Assembly: GCF_017833295.1 (NCBI RefSeq)
Contig: NZ_JAFIBW010000001.1
Coordinates: forward strand, 4,243,501 to 4,307,500
Direction: 5' to 3'
Length of the DNA: 64,000 bases
Origin: Methylobacterium sp. PvR107
Lineage (GTDB): Bacteria > Pseudomonadota > Alphaproteobacteria > Rhizobiales > Beijerinckiaceae
Part shown: one piece after another, positions 40,101 to 50,079 of the stretch
Position numbering within the stretch: the first letter of the stretch is position 1
Layout of the letters: every line of letters starts with the position of its first letter
Notes under the pieces: model-generated
Seen by the model: the letters and a program-made list of their open reading frames with translations, nothing else
Database searches by the model: none
Told to the model about the DNA's origin: nothing
Program-made: the position numbers and the translations under genes

Positions 40101-40330
40101 AGCCGTTCCTGCCGATCCCCGTGAAGCCGCCCCGGGGCGAGGAGCGCGGCGTCGAGGCGATCGTCGCCGAACATGCCGAGCGGCTCCGCGGGCTGGTGGC
40201 CCGCTTCATGACCGGCGAGGCCGCCTACACGGCGCGGCCCTATCCGCAATTCGCGAGCAAATACGGGGCTTACGACCACCTCGCCCGGGTCCGCGAATGG
40301 TCGCTGGCCGGTGAGGAGGGCGGGGAGTAA
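37166..40330 (+). CDS. addB: Double-strand break repair protein AddB
   Basis: 1054 residues, typical for alphaproteobacterial AddB. The N-terminus has LPTRRAARALSAILADRLG of the inactivated helicase-like part; LGGLDEGVWPVRTLTDSFLN (about residue 650) is a family signature; the C-terminal RecB-type nuclease has RADRIELRADGTACIVDYKT (about 908-927, catalytic Asp and Lys). AddAB resects DNA ends to Chi-like sites for RecA loading. In many relatives addA follows directly; here the next gene is on the other strand, so addA must lie elsewhere. No iron-sulfur cysteine cluster of the Bacillus type is obvious. Confidence 0.9.
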   Translation: MSARQAVFTISRGVPFLPTLAEALLSGRLVGSVADDPLALAAVTLYLPTRRAARALSAILADRLGRDAPGQATLLPRMIPLGEADEAELDLAAEPLLEPNADPLSVPMPALERRLILARLVQAWAKSVDRTLLPLDAEVPFLVPSSPADAVGLAGDLERLMDALTVEGLPWSEIGAAVEAEYSRYFGLTLDFVKIAAENWPKLLAERGLADPVARARGLVLAEERRLSRSATADPVIVAGSLGSVPATARLIAAVAKLPRGAVVLPGLDLDLDAAGWDGIDTGEGFARVIAHGHPQAVLHRLLGPENLNLSRTEIVALGEPDAGQAARAALLSQALRPADTTDAWADLDPIGRDAIARLGLEGLALAEAADEREEALVAALALREILQNPGATAALITPDRGLAGRVAVELLRWGIVAEDSAGLALAGSPAGRLARLAAELAADLARNQADAVPARLIALLSHPMVHLGLPRADVVRGAAALEIGLLRGPVPALGFDGLRNALAAEQAGPPEHRPRAKRRLKDIDWALAADLLDRLDQVFRDFPGAGGAGDCDLVTTATSHREACDRLIAGPEDAPEADLDGSLSCLDALFDDLEMAEPGLMPGRFDDYATFFTALARERKVACTGEAPHPRLRILGLLEARLLSVDRVVLGGLDEGVWPVRTLTDSFLNRPMRERVGLNPPERRIGQMAHDFVHALGCRDAVITRALKREGAPTVPSRLIQRLRALAGDPRWETVLEAGRRLTGLAARLDAAPPEPRLKRPAPKPDPALFPRSLSVTEIETLVRDPYSIFARHVLGLDPLEPLAAAPGVATRGSLVHDVFAEFASCHPKDLPPDSAVRLLNLAVNAFADIEAEYPNLYAEWWPRYERMATAYLDWEAQRRPGLSRIVPEVSGRWVIPMGRETFTLRARADRIELRADGTACIVDYKTGAPPSAKMIFSGFSPQLTLEAAMLMRGAFKDLPAVKAVPDLLYVHASGGRKPFLPIPVKPPRGEERGVEAIVAEHAERLRGLVARFMTGEAAYTARPYPQFASKYGAYDHLARVREWSLAGEEGGE

Positions 40331-40502
40331 CCCCACCCATCGCTTGGGACATATCCCACCCGCGCTCTCACCCTAGGGTGCCGAAGCGCGGCGGAGGCCT
40401 CGGAGAAGAGTTCCGGCCGCGCGATCCCTGGAGCCCCCCTGCGAGGCGGCTTCGCCGCACCTCAGGCTGAGGTGATCCGGTGGGAGAAACGTCTTCCGGG
40501 CC

Positions 40503-41732
<1,230 letters not shown>

Positions 41733-41845
41733 GGAAATTCCTCGCCTGCAGGGAAGCGCCGGTCTTCGGGGCCTGCGCAGTTGCCCCTACCCTAGACCCG
41801 CACGGCGCGCCGTCCAACGCGCGCGGTGACGCCGGGGCGCCACCG

Positions 41846-42775
41846 TCACACCCGGCCGAGGAGCATGAGCCACGCCAAGGTGGTGAGCGGCGCCAGCAGG
41901 GTCGAGACCAGCACCGAGGCGGCCACCATCCCGGTCTCGGTCTTGTAACGCACCGCCAGCAGGTAGGCGTTGATCCCCACCGGCATGGCGGCGAACAGGG
42001 TCGCGACCCCCGCATAAGCGGGCGGCATCGCGAAGACATGGAAGGCCAGGATCCAGACCGCCAAAGGATGCAGCAGGTTCTTCAGGAGCGCGATGACCAG
42101 CGCGCCCTTCAGATCGAACAGCACCCGGTAGCGTTTCAGGCCGGCGCCAAGCGCCACCAGCGCGCAGGTGGAGGCCGTTCCCGCGAAGGCATCGATCAGC
42201 GACCGGGCAAGGCCGGCTGGTGCGAGGCCGAACCCCTTCATGGCCATGCCGATCAGGAGAGCCACGAAGATCGGATTCCGAAGCAGCACCAGGGCGAGGC
42301 CCCGGACCCGCGCCAGGACCGGCAGGCCGGAATCGGACTCGATCAGGAAGGTGGCGCTGCCCATCATCAGCGGCAGGTGGACCGCGAGCAGCATGAACAG
42401 CGGGAAGGCGCCCTCCTCGCCGTAGGCCTGGAGGATCATCGGCACGCCGACGAACACGGTGTTCGACTGGCTCGCCGCGAAGCCGTGCAGGATCGCGCCC
42501 CGCCGCTCGATCCCGGCGCGCCGCCGGGCGATCAGGGTGCCGGCGAACCAGGCGATGCCGGCGCCGCCGAAATACGCGACCCAGTAGGACCATGCCACGG
42601 TGCCGCTCATCCCGGGCTTCGTCAGCGTGGCGATGATCAGCGCCGGGACGGCCACCGCGAAGACGTATTCCGACAGGCCGTCGCTCACCTTGTCGGAGAG
42701 CAGACCCGCGAGCGCCGCACCCCAGCCGATCAGGACGATCCCGAAGATCGGGGCGATGATGGCGAGGGCGTTCAC
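41846..42775 (-). CDS. AEC family (auxin efflux carrier-like) permease
   Basis: 309 residues, ten membrane helices in two five-helix repeats. Starts with IIAPIFGIVLIGWGAALAG, then AVAVPALIIATLTKPG and HGFAASQSNTVFVGVPMILQ, the family's conserved N/P helix breaks. Bacterial relatives move malonate, malate or other carboxylates. It lies downstream of nothing on its strand and upstream of gcdH by 113 bases, so it could export or import an acid related to that pathway, but this is inference. Confidence 0.88.
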   Translation of the reverse strand: MNALAIIAPIFGIVLIGWGAALAGLLSDKVSDGLSEYVFAVAVPALIIATLTKPGMSGTVAWSYWVAYFGGAGIAWFAGTLIARRRAGIERRGAILHGFAASQSNTVFVGVPMILQAYGEEGAFPLFMLLAVHLPLMMGSATFLIESDSGLPVLARVRGLALVLLRNPIFVALLIGMAMKGFGLAPAGLARSLIDAFAGTASTCALVALGAGLKRYRVLFDLKGALVIALLKNLLHPLAVWILAFHVFAMPPAYAGVATLFAAMPVGINAYLLAVRYKTETGMVAASVLVSTLLAPLTTLAWLMLLGRV

Positions 42776-42880
42776 GGATCCGGATGGCGTGCTGGGGACG
42801 GGAATTCAGCCCATAGCACGCCATGGCGGGGGCCTGCGTCTGCACCGGGAGAATGGCTCGCCGGCTCCGGCCGCGGCGGC

Positions 42881-43339
42881 CTACTTGTTCTCCAGAACCT
42901 CGATCGGGTTCGTGCGCTGGCTCGCGGGCGGCTCGCGGGTGAGGTTGGCGCCACCCTCTTGTTGCGCCTTCACGTCCCGCGGCGAGCCGGGGCCACCCAC
43001 CGCCCGGCCGCCCGCGTCGCTCTGCGTCGGCACGGCGCCTGAGGCGAGTTCCAGGCAGGTCACCATCTCGACATAGGACGGGAAGCCGCCCGCCTTGAAT
43101 TGGTCCTCGCACTGACGCTTGGCGGCAGCGGTGTAGCTGCCCCAGTGCCGCTCGGCCTCCTTCTTGGCCTCGCGCTCCGAGCGGAGGCAGCCGTCGTAAT
43201 TGGCTTGGTCGCTGATGGACGTGTTGGCGACCTGTGCCGATCGGCAGGTCCGTTCGACGTCGAGGTTGGGCACCACATCGGCGCGGGCCGCCGTCACGGC
43301 AAGGCCGAGGAGGGCGGCGGCGGGGAGGAGTGGTCTCAT
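42881..43339 (-). CDS. Hypothetical periplasmic protein
   Basis: 152 residues from the ATG at 43339, chosen to give a clean signal peptide (RPLLPAAALLGLAVTAARA). The mature part has four cysteines (ERTCRSA, YDGCLRSE, KRQCEDQF, VTCLELA) spaced as in small helical disulfide proteins, with GGFPSYVEMVTCLELAS the most conserved-looking block, and a Gly/Gln-rich C-tail. Small Cys-containing proteins of this kind are common and unnamed in Methylobacterium. Possibly monocistronic. Confidence 0.72.
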   Translation of the reverse strand: MRPLLPAAALLGLAVTAARADVVPNLDVERTCRSAQVANTSISDQANYDGCLRSEREAKKEAERHWGSYTAAAKRQCEDQFKAGGFPSYVEMVTCLELASGAVPTQSDAGGRAVGGPGSPRDVKAQQEGGANLTREPPASQRTNPIEVLENK

Positions 43340-43641
43340 CGGCGTGCGGTGCTCACGATAGAAATTGCGCCCGCGAAGGGCATCGCCAACACAACGCGCT
43401 TGTCGCCGCTTTGGCACCGCCGGCCCGTCGCGGCACTTCAGGTGCCTGACGCGCTCCGGCGGTGGCCTATCGGCCATCCCGGCGAGAAGGTCGCGCCGCC
43501 GCGCCTCCGCGGAGATCCAGGCGGTGGCGACCGGCCGGATGCTGCCGTCGAGGCGCGAGAACGTCAGAAGCTGCGCTCGTGGTCGCGCGCGACCCCTCGC
43601 CGAACAGCCGGTTCAGCGCGTCGGCCAGCGGGCGGATCCCC
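43340..43641. other. Intergenic, no gene seen
   Basis: 302 GC-rich bases downstream of the PLP enzyme. No repeat, terminator with a T-run, or family-like frame was found. Confidence 0.45.
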
Positions 43642-44847
43642 TCAAGCCACCGCGTGCGCCGCCCGCAGCGCCTGATCCAGATCGCCGTACAGGTCGTCCG
43701 TATCCTCGATGCCGGTCGACAGCCGCAGCAGATCCGTCGGGCAGGGGCTGCCCGGACCTTCCACCGAGGCGCGGTGCTCGATGAGGCTCTCGACGCCGCC
43801 GAGCGAGGTCGCACGCTTCCAGAGCCGCACCCGCGCCGCCGTCGCGATGGCACCGGCCTCGGCACCCGCGACCCGGATCGACAGCATGAAGCCGAACCCG
43901 TCGCACATCTGCCGCCGGGCGACCGCGTGCCCCGGATCGTCCGGGAGCCCTGGATACAGGACGCGGGTCACGTGCGGGTGCCCGCTCAGACGCTCTGCGA
44001 GCCTCAGGGCACCCGCCGACTGTGCCGCCGCGCGCAGATGGAGGGTGCGGAGCGAGCGCATCAGCAGGTAGGCCTCGAACGGGCCGAGGATGCCGCCGCT
44101 TCCGGCGCGGATATTCCGGATCCGCTCCCAGAACGGGTCGGCTCGCGCGCCCGCCAGCACGCCCGCCACCACGTCGGAATGGCCGTTCAGGATCTTGGTG
44201 GCCGAATGCATCACGAGATCGGCGCCGAGTTCCAGCGGGCGCGTGTGCACCGGCGAGGCCGCAGTGGAATCGACGGCGAGCCGGGCTCCTGCCCGGTGGG
44301 CGATCTCGGCCGCAGCGGCGATGTCGGTCACCGTCCAGAGCGGATTGCCGGGGGTCTCGATCCACACGAGCTTGGTCCGGCCCGGCTCGATGGCGGCCCG
44401 CAGGGCGTCCAGGTCGTCCGTCTCCACGAAGGTCAGCGTCAAGCCGCGCCGGGGCGCCTCCTCCCGCAGCCAGCGCTTCAGCGCCCAGTACATGACGGTG
44501 CCGGCGACGACATGGTCGCCGGATTCAAGGGCGCCGAACACCGCGGTCGCCGCCGCCATCCCGGACCCGAACAGCAGCGCGCCGGCCTCCGCACCCTCCA
44601 GCATCGCCAGGACGGCTTCCGCCTCACGCACCGTGGCGTTGTCCGGCCGTGCGTAGCAATAGCCCGAGCTGTAGCCGTTGTCGGGATCGCGGATGAAGGT
44701 GGTCGAGACGTGGAGCGGCATCACCACGGCCCGGGTCTCCGGTTCGATTCGGCCCATCGCCTGGGCGGCACGGCTCCGGCGGGTGACATCCGGCGCGGCG
44801 TCGCTCCGGCTATTCGACGGACCCTGCGGCGCGTTAGGCTGTGACAT
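43642..44847 (-). CDS. Cys/Met metabolism PLP-dependent enzyme (cystathionine gamma-synthase family)
   Basis: 401 residues from the ATG at 44847; an upstream in-frame start would run back over the divergent tspO gene. PLP Lys218 lies in HSATKILNGHSDVVAG and Asp193 in LAVDSTAAS, with the family stretch LFGSGMAAATAVFGALESGD and phosphate-binding SGYCYARPDNATV. The C-terminus has SLGGVESLIEHRAS and LLRLSTGIEDTDDLYGDLDQ. Exact reaction (cystathionine synthase or lyase, sulfhydrylase, or gamma-lyase) cannot be told from sequence alone. It is divergent from tspO, with 91 bases between them. Confidence 0.88.
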   Translation of the reverse strand: MSQPNAPQGPSNSRSDAAPDVTRRSRAAQAMGRIEPETRAVVMPLHVSTTFIRDPDNGYSSGYCYARPDNATVREAEAVLAMLEGAEAGALLFGSGMAAATAVFGALESGDHVVAGTVMYWALKRWLREEAPRRGLTLTFVETDDLDALRAAIEPGRTKLVWIETPGNPLWTVTDIAAAAEIAHRAGARLAVDSTAASPVHTRPLELGADLVMHSATKILNGHSDVVAGVLAGARADPFWERIRNIRAGSGGILGPFEAYLLMRSLRTLHLRAAAQSAGALRLAERLSGHPHVTRVLYPGLPDDPGHAVARRQMCDGFGFMLSIRVAGAEAGAIATAARVRLWKRATSLGGVESLIEHRASVEGPGSPCPTDLLRLSTGIEDTDDLYGDLDQALRAAHAVA

Positions 44848-44938
44848 CTGGCGAATCTCGGCGGATGGAGATGGGCGCGTGCCACGGCGCGCGGGCCTCG
44901 GCAAGCCGCGCGCCCATGCGGCCTGGAGACGAACGACC

Positions 44939-45457
44939 ATGACCGCCGCCACACAGGTCCCCGGAGGATCGCCCTTGCCGCGCTGGCTGCGCCTCGCCGC
45001 CACGATCCTGCCGGTGGCGGCCACGGCTGCCATCGGCTCGGCGGCGACGCAGGCGGAGATCCCGGGCTGGTACGCGGGCCTGAACAAGCCGGCCTTCAAC
45101 CCGCCGAACTGGGTATTCCCGGTGGCCTGGACGATCCTCTACACGATGATCGCGATCGCGCTCTGGCGGCTGCTCGGCGCGAAGCCCCGCTCCGGGCCGA
45201 GCCGCGAGGGCTGGTGGCTCACGCTGGCCGCCTTCCTGGTGCAGATCGCCCTCAACGCCGCCTGGACGCCGATCTTCTTCACCGGCCACGCGATCGGGGC
45301 CGGTTTGATCGTCGTCGCGATGCTGCTGGTGATGGTGCTCTGGACGATCCGTCTGACCTGGCGGTTCGACCGGGTCGCGGCCTGGCTGCTCGTGCCCTAC
45401 GCCGCCTGGGTCGCCTTCGCGACCCTCCTCAACGCCGCGATCCTGCGGATGAACTGA
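44939..45457 (+). CDS. TspO/MBR family protein
   Basis: 172 residues, five transmembrane helices. Diagnostic blocks are PGWYAGLNKPAFNPPNWVFP, VAWTILYTMIAIALWRL, and LNAAWTPIFFTGHAIGAGL with conserved Trp/Asn. TspO binds porphyrins and other hydrophobic ligands and tunes tetrapyrrole and oxidative-stress responses in alphaproteobacteria such as Rhodobacter. Start at ATG 44939 leaves a short N-terminal tail before the first helix. Confidence 0.92.
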   Translation: MTAATQVPGGSPLPRWLRLAATILPVAATAAIGSAATQAEIPGWYAGLNKPAFNPPNWVFPVAWTILYTMIAIALWRLLGAKPRSGPSREGWWLTLAAFLVQIALNAAWTPIFFTGHAIGAGLIVVAMLLVMVLWTIRLTWRFDRVAAWLLVPYAAWVAFATLLNAAILRMN

Positions 45458-45522
45458 AGCCGGATCCGCTCGCCCCGATCATGGCTTCGCTCCGCCGGCA
45501 AGGATTGCGGCGGCCTGCGGCG

Positions 45523-46050
45523 TCAGGCTTCGCCGCTCGACTTCTCTTCGCCCGCCGGACGTCCGTCGTCCCGCGCGCGGTGAAGCAGGAAGATCGCGAA
45601 GACCATCGTGACGATCAGGCCGGCGAGCACCCCGAGTTCGATCATCGAGGCCTGGAACAAAGCCTGCTTCTCGGGCGACCAGTCCTTGGCGTGCGTGATC
45701 TCGGAGGATTGCAGCGTGATCACCAGGACCCGCCGGATCGACGCGATCAGCCCGACGATCAGGAACGGTTCGCAGGTCAGCGTGCCCGACCGCATCGAGA
45801 CCCGCACCGTGTGGAGGATCTCGATCAGCATGAGCAGGAACAGCAGCCGGTCGATCACTTCGAGGATCTGCGCGGCGCCGCCGAGCGCCCGCATGGCTTC
45901 CCAGGTCAGCCCGGCGGCGTCGACCAGCGCGATCAGCGCGGTGAGCGCCAGCAGGAGGCCGAGCGCCGCGTAGATCGCGTGTTCGGTGTGCAGGAAGATC
46001 GCGCTGGCGAGTTTCGTCAGGCGTCCCTGTTCTTCTGAGTGATCGGACAT
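45523..46050 (-). CDS. PsiE-like (phosphate-starvation-inducible) membrane protein
   Basis: 175 residues, four helices: HAIYAALGLLLALTALIALV, VIDRLLFLLMLIEILHTVRV, ILVGLIASIRRVLVITLQSS-like core (read as FLIVGLIASIRRVLVITLQS) and IELGVLAGLIVTMVFAIFLL. The motif EILHTVRVSMRSGTLTCEPF is typical of the PsiE family. Function is unknown; in E. coli psiE is under PhoB and CRP control. It has a charged tail (HRARDDGRPAGEEKSS). The following gene on the same strand lies upstream by 123 bases. Confidence 0.82.
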   Translation of the reverse strand: MSDHSEEQGRLTKLASAIFLHTEHAIYAALGLLLALTALIALVDAAGLTWEAMRALGGAAQILEVIDRLLFLLMLIEILHTVRVSMRSGTLTCEPFLIVGLIASIRRVLVITLQSSEITHAKDWSPEKQALFQASMIELGVLAGLIVTMVFAIFLLHRARDDGRPAGEEKSSGEA

Positions 46051-46173
46051 TATTCCCCCCTGGAATATGCCGAAACGATCAGCTTCCGGCGCGCACGTCC
46101 AGCCCGGCGCCGCGCGCGGCCGGTCAATCGCCAGTGATCGTGGCGTTACGCCGCTCTCCCGCGCGGACGATCC

Positions 46174-46731
46174 TTAATGGAAGAACGGCAGCGCGTCCGG
46201 CGCGAGGTAGCCGAAGCCGAGGAGTGCCGCGCCGGCGAGTCCCAGGAAGCCGCCGGCGAAGACCAGCATGGCGATGCCGGTGATCACCTCGGCCGAGGCC
46301 AGCACGATGCCGATCTGGAAGGCCGCCGAGGCCAGCTCGTAATGATGGTAGCGCAGCAGCGACAGGTCGCGCCGCTCCTCTGAGGCCTTCGCCTTCGCGG
46401 TCAGCTCCTTGCGACCCTCGCCTGTGGCGGGTTCGGATTCCCAGCGTGCCAGCGTCTTGGCCCACTCGGCGCGCTTGGCCGAGATCGCATCCTGGTTGGG
46501 GCCCGGCGGCACCAGCGCCAGGGCCTCGTCGGCGGTCTTGAGCACAGTCGAACGAATCGTGCGCGCCTGGAAATAGGCCCACTGGTTCGCGGCCTCGACG
46601 TTCGCGCCGATCGACTCCGTCTGGGCCGCCTTGCCCAGGGTCTCGCTGAAGGCGAGGAACAGTGCGAGCACCGAGATCAGCAGCGCGACGCGCTTGTTCG
46701 AACCCTCGACCGCCCCGTGACCACCCGACAT
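46174..46731 (-). CDS. DUF4337 family membrane protein
   Basis: 185 residues. One N-terminal helix (KRVALLISVLALFLAFSETL), a periplasmic or cytosolic helical middle with NQWAYFQARTIRSTVLKTAD, and two C-terminal helices (AFQIGIVLASAEVITGIAML, FAGGFLGLAGAALLGFGYLA). The combination with SxxANQWAxxQAKxI is the DUF4337 signature. Role unknown. Transcribed in the same direction as the PsiE-like gene, 123 bases before it. Confidence 0.85.
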   Translation of the reverse strand: MSGGHGAVEGSNKRVALLISVLALFLAFSETLGKAAQTESIGANVEAANQWAYFQARTIRSTVLKTADEALALVPPGPNQDAISAKRAEWAKTLARWESEPATGEGRKELTAKAKASEERRDLSLLRYHHYELASAAFQIGIVLASAEVITGIAMLVFAGGFLGLAGAALLGFGYLAPDALPFFH

Positions 46732-46932
46732 CGCTTCCCGTATCCTCGTTCGATTCGCTGGCCGGAGTCACAGCCCATCGCGGCGCCGCGCGCAATGCGC
46801 GCCGCTGGGACACAGGGCTTAGAAAGCGGATCCGACCGCTTCGCCTGCTACCGGTGCACGCCATGAGGCTATCCCGGGCCCCGCTGCGCCGTCCCGGGAT
46901 GACGGAGCGGACGACATTCCGGCCGCTCCGTC

Positions 46933-49900
46933 CTATTCCGCGGCGATGCGGGGCGGCGCGGGACGGCCATCATTGGCGGGATGGACCGGGTCGAAGGTTA
47001 CAGCATCCTCCGGGTCGTCGCGCTCGCCGACGAAGCGGCCGAACAGACGCTTCATCAGGCGCGACAGGTCATCCATCAGCACGAAGATCGCCGGCACGAA
47101 GACCAGCGACAGCACCGTCGAGACGATCAGGCCGCCGATCACCGCCACCGCCATGGGCGCGCGGAACTCGCCGCCGATCCCGTAGGCCATCGCGGACGGG
47201 ACCATGCCGGCCGCCATCGCGATGGTGGTCATCACGATCGGCCGCGCCCGCTTGCGGCCGGCATCGACGATCGCGGTGTTGCGGTCGACGCCGGCGTGGA
47301 TCTGCTCGACGGCGAAGTCCACCAGCATGATGGCGTTCTTGGTTACGACGCCCATCAGCATCAGGATGCCGATTACCACCGGCATCGAGATCGGCATGTG
47401 GCAGATCAGCAGCGCCAGGATCGCGCCGCCGATGGAGAGCGGCAGCGAGAACAGGATGGTCAGCGGCTGGAGGAAATTGCCGAACAGCAGGATCAGCACA
47501 CCGAACACCATCATCAGGCCGGCGCCCATGGCGAGCGCGAAGCCCTCGAAGACCTCGCCCATCACCTCGGCGTCGCCGGTCTGGCTGATCGTCACCCCGG
47601 GGGGCAGGTTCTTGGCGGTCGGCAGGTTCATCACCTGGCTGATCAGCTCGGCCAGCGCGTCGGTCCCCTGCATGTCGCCCTCAAGGGCCACGCGCACGGA
47701 ACGGTCGTAGCGGTCGATGCCGGTCGGGCCCTGGCCGAGGCTGATATCGGCGACGGTGGCCAGCGGAACGGCGGTCCCGCCCTTCACCGGGACCTTCAGG
47801 GTCTCGAGGTCGGAGAGCCGGCCGCGCAGGCTCTCGGGCAGCTGCACCCGGATCGGCACCTGCCGGTCGGTCGCGTTGAACTTGGCGAGGTTCATGCCGA
47901 TATCGCCGATCGTGCCGACCCGCACGGTCTCGGCGATCGTGTCGGTGGTGACGCCGAGATCGGCCGCCACCGCGGGCTTCGGGCGGATCCGGACCTCGGT
48001 CCGGTCCAGCGGCGCGGTCGACATGACATTGACGAGGTGCGGGACCTGCTGCGCCTCGCGCTGCAGCTTGGCTGCGGTCTCGGCCACCACCGCCTTGTCG
48101 GGACCGGCGATGATCAGGGCCAGGTCGCGCTGGCCGCCCTCGCGCAGCGCCCAGAAGCGCAGGTCCGGCTCCTCGCGCAGGATCGCCGCGACCTCGGCGT
48201 CGACCTGCTTCTGGGTGCGGTGGCGGGTGTTCTTCGGGACGAGATTGATGGTGAGGCTCGCGAGCCGCACCTCCTTCTTGGCCGGCAATTGGCGCCCGCC
48301 ATCCACGAACACGCTCTTCACCTCGGGCAGGGCGCGGATCTTCTCCTCGATGCGGTCGGTGACCCGGACCGTGTCCGGAAGACGGGCGCCGGGCGGCAGT
48401 TCGACCACGAACAGGGTGCGGGCCTGATCCTCCGCCGGCAGGAAGCCCGCCGGCAGCAGCCCCGTGGAAGCGATCGAAGCGGCAAAACACGCGATGCCGA
48501 GCACCAGCGTGATGAACTTGTGCCGGACCGACCACGCCACGAGCCGCGTATAGCCGCGCATCACGACGCCGTCGCGCTCGTGCTCCGGCCCGTGGTCGCG
48601 CAGAAAGTAGGCGGCGAGGAGCGGCGTGATCAGCCGCGCCACGAGCAGCGACATGAACACCGCCGCCGCGATGGTCAGGCCGAACTGCTTGAAGTACTGG
48701 CCGGCGATCCCGCCCATGAACGAGACCGGCGAGAAGATCGCGATGATCGTCGCCGTGATGGCGATGACCGCGAGCCCGATCTCGTCGGCGGCCTCGAGCG
48801 ACGCGCGGTAGGGCGACTTCCCCATCCGCATGTGCCGGACGATGTTCTCGATCTCCACGATCGCATCGTCCACCAGGATGCCGGTGACCAGCGTGATCGC
48901 CAGGAGGCTGACCGCGTTGAGCGAGAAGCCCAGCGCGCTCATCACCCAGAAGGTCGGCAGTACCGAGAGCGGCAGCGCCACCGCGGCGATCAGGGTCGCG
49001 CGCCAGTCGCGCAGGAACAGCAGCACCACCACGACGGCGAGGGCCGCGCCCTCGATCAGGCCCATCATGGCCGAGTGGTAGTTGCCGATCGTGTTGTCGA
49101 CGCTGGTGTCGATCAGGTCGAAGCGCACGTCGGGGTTCGCCGCGTGGAGCGCCGCGATCTTCTTGGCGACGCCCACCGAGACGTCGGCGTCGCTGGCGCC
49201 GCTGGCGCGGGAGATGGCGAAGGCGACCACCGGCTCGCCGTTGAAGCGCGCGAAGGTGCGCGGCTCCTCGGCGGTATCCGACAGGGTCGCGAGCTCGTCG
49301 AGGCGGACCTTGCGGTTGCCCGGCACCACGATGGAGGTCTTGGCCAGCGTGTCGAGGCTCGCCGAGGCGGCGAGCGCCCGGATCGACTGCTCCTGGCCGC
49401 CGACCTCGGCACGGCCGCCGGCCATGTCGGCCGAGGTCAGGCGCAGCTGCCGGTTCACGTCGGCGGCGGTGATGCCCAGCGCCAGCAGGCGATCGGGCTT
49501 GAGGGTGACGCGGATCTCGCGCGCGACGCCGCCAAGCCGCTCGACGCCGCCGACGCCCTTCACGCTCTGCAGGCCGCGGGCAACGACGTCGTCCACGAAC
49601 CACGACAGGTCCTCCGGCGTCATGGCCGGCGCGGAGGCGCCGTAGACCATGATCGGCAGGCCGGCGATCTCGACGCGGGAGACGATCGGCTCGTCGATGG
49701 TCCGGGGCAGGTTCTGGCGGATCTTGGCGATGGCGTCCTTGACGTCGTTGGTCGCTCGATCCTGGTTCACCTCCAGGCGGAACTCGATCGTGGTGGTGGA
49801 GGTGCCCTCCGTGATCGTCGAGAGGATGTGCTTGACGCCCTTCACCCCGGCGACCGAATCCTCGACCCATTTGGTGACCTGGGTCTGCAATTCGGACGGG

Positions 49901-50070
49901 GCCGCGCCCGACTGCGTGATCGTCACGGAGACGATCGGGATGTCGATGTTCGGGAACCGGGTGATCGGCAGGGCGCGGAAGCTCACCAGCCCCAGGATCA
50001 TCAGGACCAGGAACAGGACCACCGACGGCAGCGGCTTGCGGATCGCCCAGGCGGAGACGTTGAGGCGCAT
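46933..50070 (-). CDS. RND-family efflux permease (HAE1/AcrB-like)
   Basis: 1045 residues with the twelve-helix, two-porter-domain layout of AcrB-type pumps. It starts WAIRKPLPSVVLFLVLMILG; helix 4 holds ITLVTGILVDDAIVEIENIV with the paired Asp of the proton relay, and helix 10 has GVVTKNAIMLVDFAVEQ. Large periplasmic loops follow helices 1 and 7. It exports lipophilic or toxic compounds across the outer membrane together with the adaptor encoded just upstream (9 bases apart) and an outer-membrane channel not present here. Likely a broad-specificity drug or solvent pump; substrate not predictable. Confidence 0.93.
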   Translation of the reverse strand: MRLNVSAWAIRKPLPSVVLFLVLMILGLVSFRALPITRFPNIDIPIVSVTITQSGAAPSELQTQVTKWVEDSVAGVKGVKHILSTITEGTSTTTIEFRLEVNQDRATNDVKDAIAKIRQNLPRTIDEPIVSRVEIAGLPIMVYGASAPAMTPEDLSWFVDDVVARGLQSVKGVGGVERLGGVAREIRVTLKPDRLLALGITAADVNRQLRLTSADMAGGRAEVGGQEQSIRALAASASLDTLAKTSIVVPGNRKVRLDELATLSDTAEEPRTFARFNGEPVVAFAISRASGASDADVSVGVAKKIAALHAANPDVRFDLIDTSVDNTIGNYHSAMMGLIEGAALAVVVVLLFLRDWRATLIAAVALPLSVLPTFWVMSALGFSLNAVSLLAITLVTGILVDDAIVEIENIVRHMRMGKSPYRASLEAADEIGLAVIAITATIIAIFSPVSFMGGIAGQYFKQFGLTIAAAVFMSLLVARLITPLLAAYFLRDHGPEHERDGVVMRGYTRLVAWSVRHKFITLVLGIACFAASIASTGLLPAGFLPAEDQARTLFVVELPPGARLPDTVRVTDRIEEKIRALPEVKSVFVDGGRQLPAKKEVRLASLTINLVPKNTRHRTQKQVDAEVAAILREEPDLRFWALREGGQRDLALIIAGPDKAVVAETAAKLQREAQQVPHLVNVMSTAPLDRTEVRIRPKPAVAADLGVTTDTIAETVRVGTIGDIGMNLAKFNATDRQVPIRVQLPESLRGRLSDLETLKVPVKGGTAVPLATVADISLGQGPTGIDRYDRSVRVALEGDMQGTDALAELISQVMNLPTAKNLPPGVTISQTGDAEVMGEVFEGFALAMGAGLMMVFGVLILLFGNFLQPLTILFSLPLSIGGAILALLICHMPISMPVVIGILMLMGVVTKNAIMLVDFAVEQIHAGVDRNTAIVDAGRKRARPIVMTTIAMAAGMVPSAMAYGIGGEFRAPMAVAVIGGLIVSTVLSLVFVPAIFVLMDDLSRLMKRLFGRFVGERDDPEDAVTFDPVHPANDGRPAPPRIAAE

Positions 50071-50079
50071 GGCTCGGTC

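Noticed and set aside
37967..40336. Very long open frames antisense to addB, and others antisense to the RND permease (46981-51465) and to IS66-A copy 2 (8043-10478)
   Set aside because: They mirror real genes in a high-GC genome where stops are rare on the other strand. Their residue composition is unnatural (Arg/Gly/His-rich) and they contain no domain.
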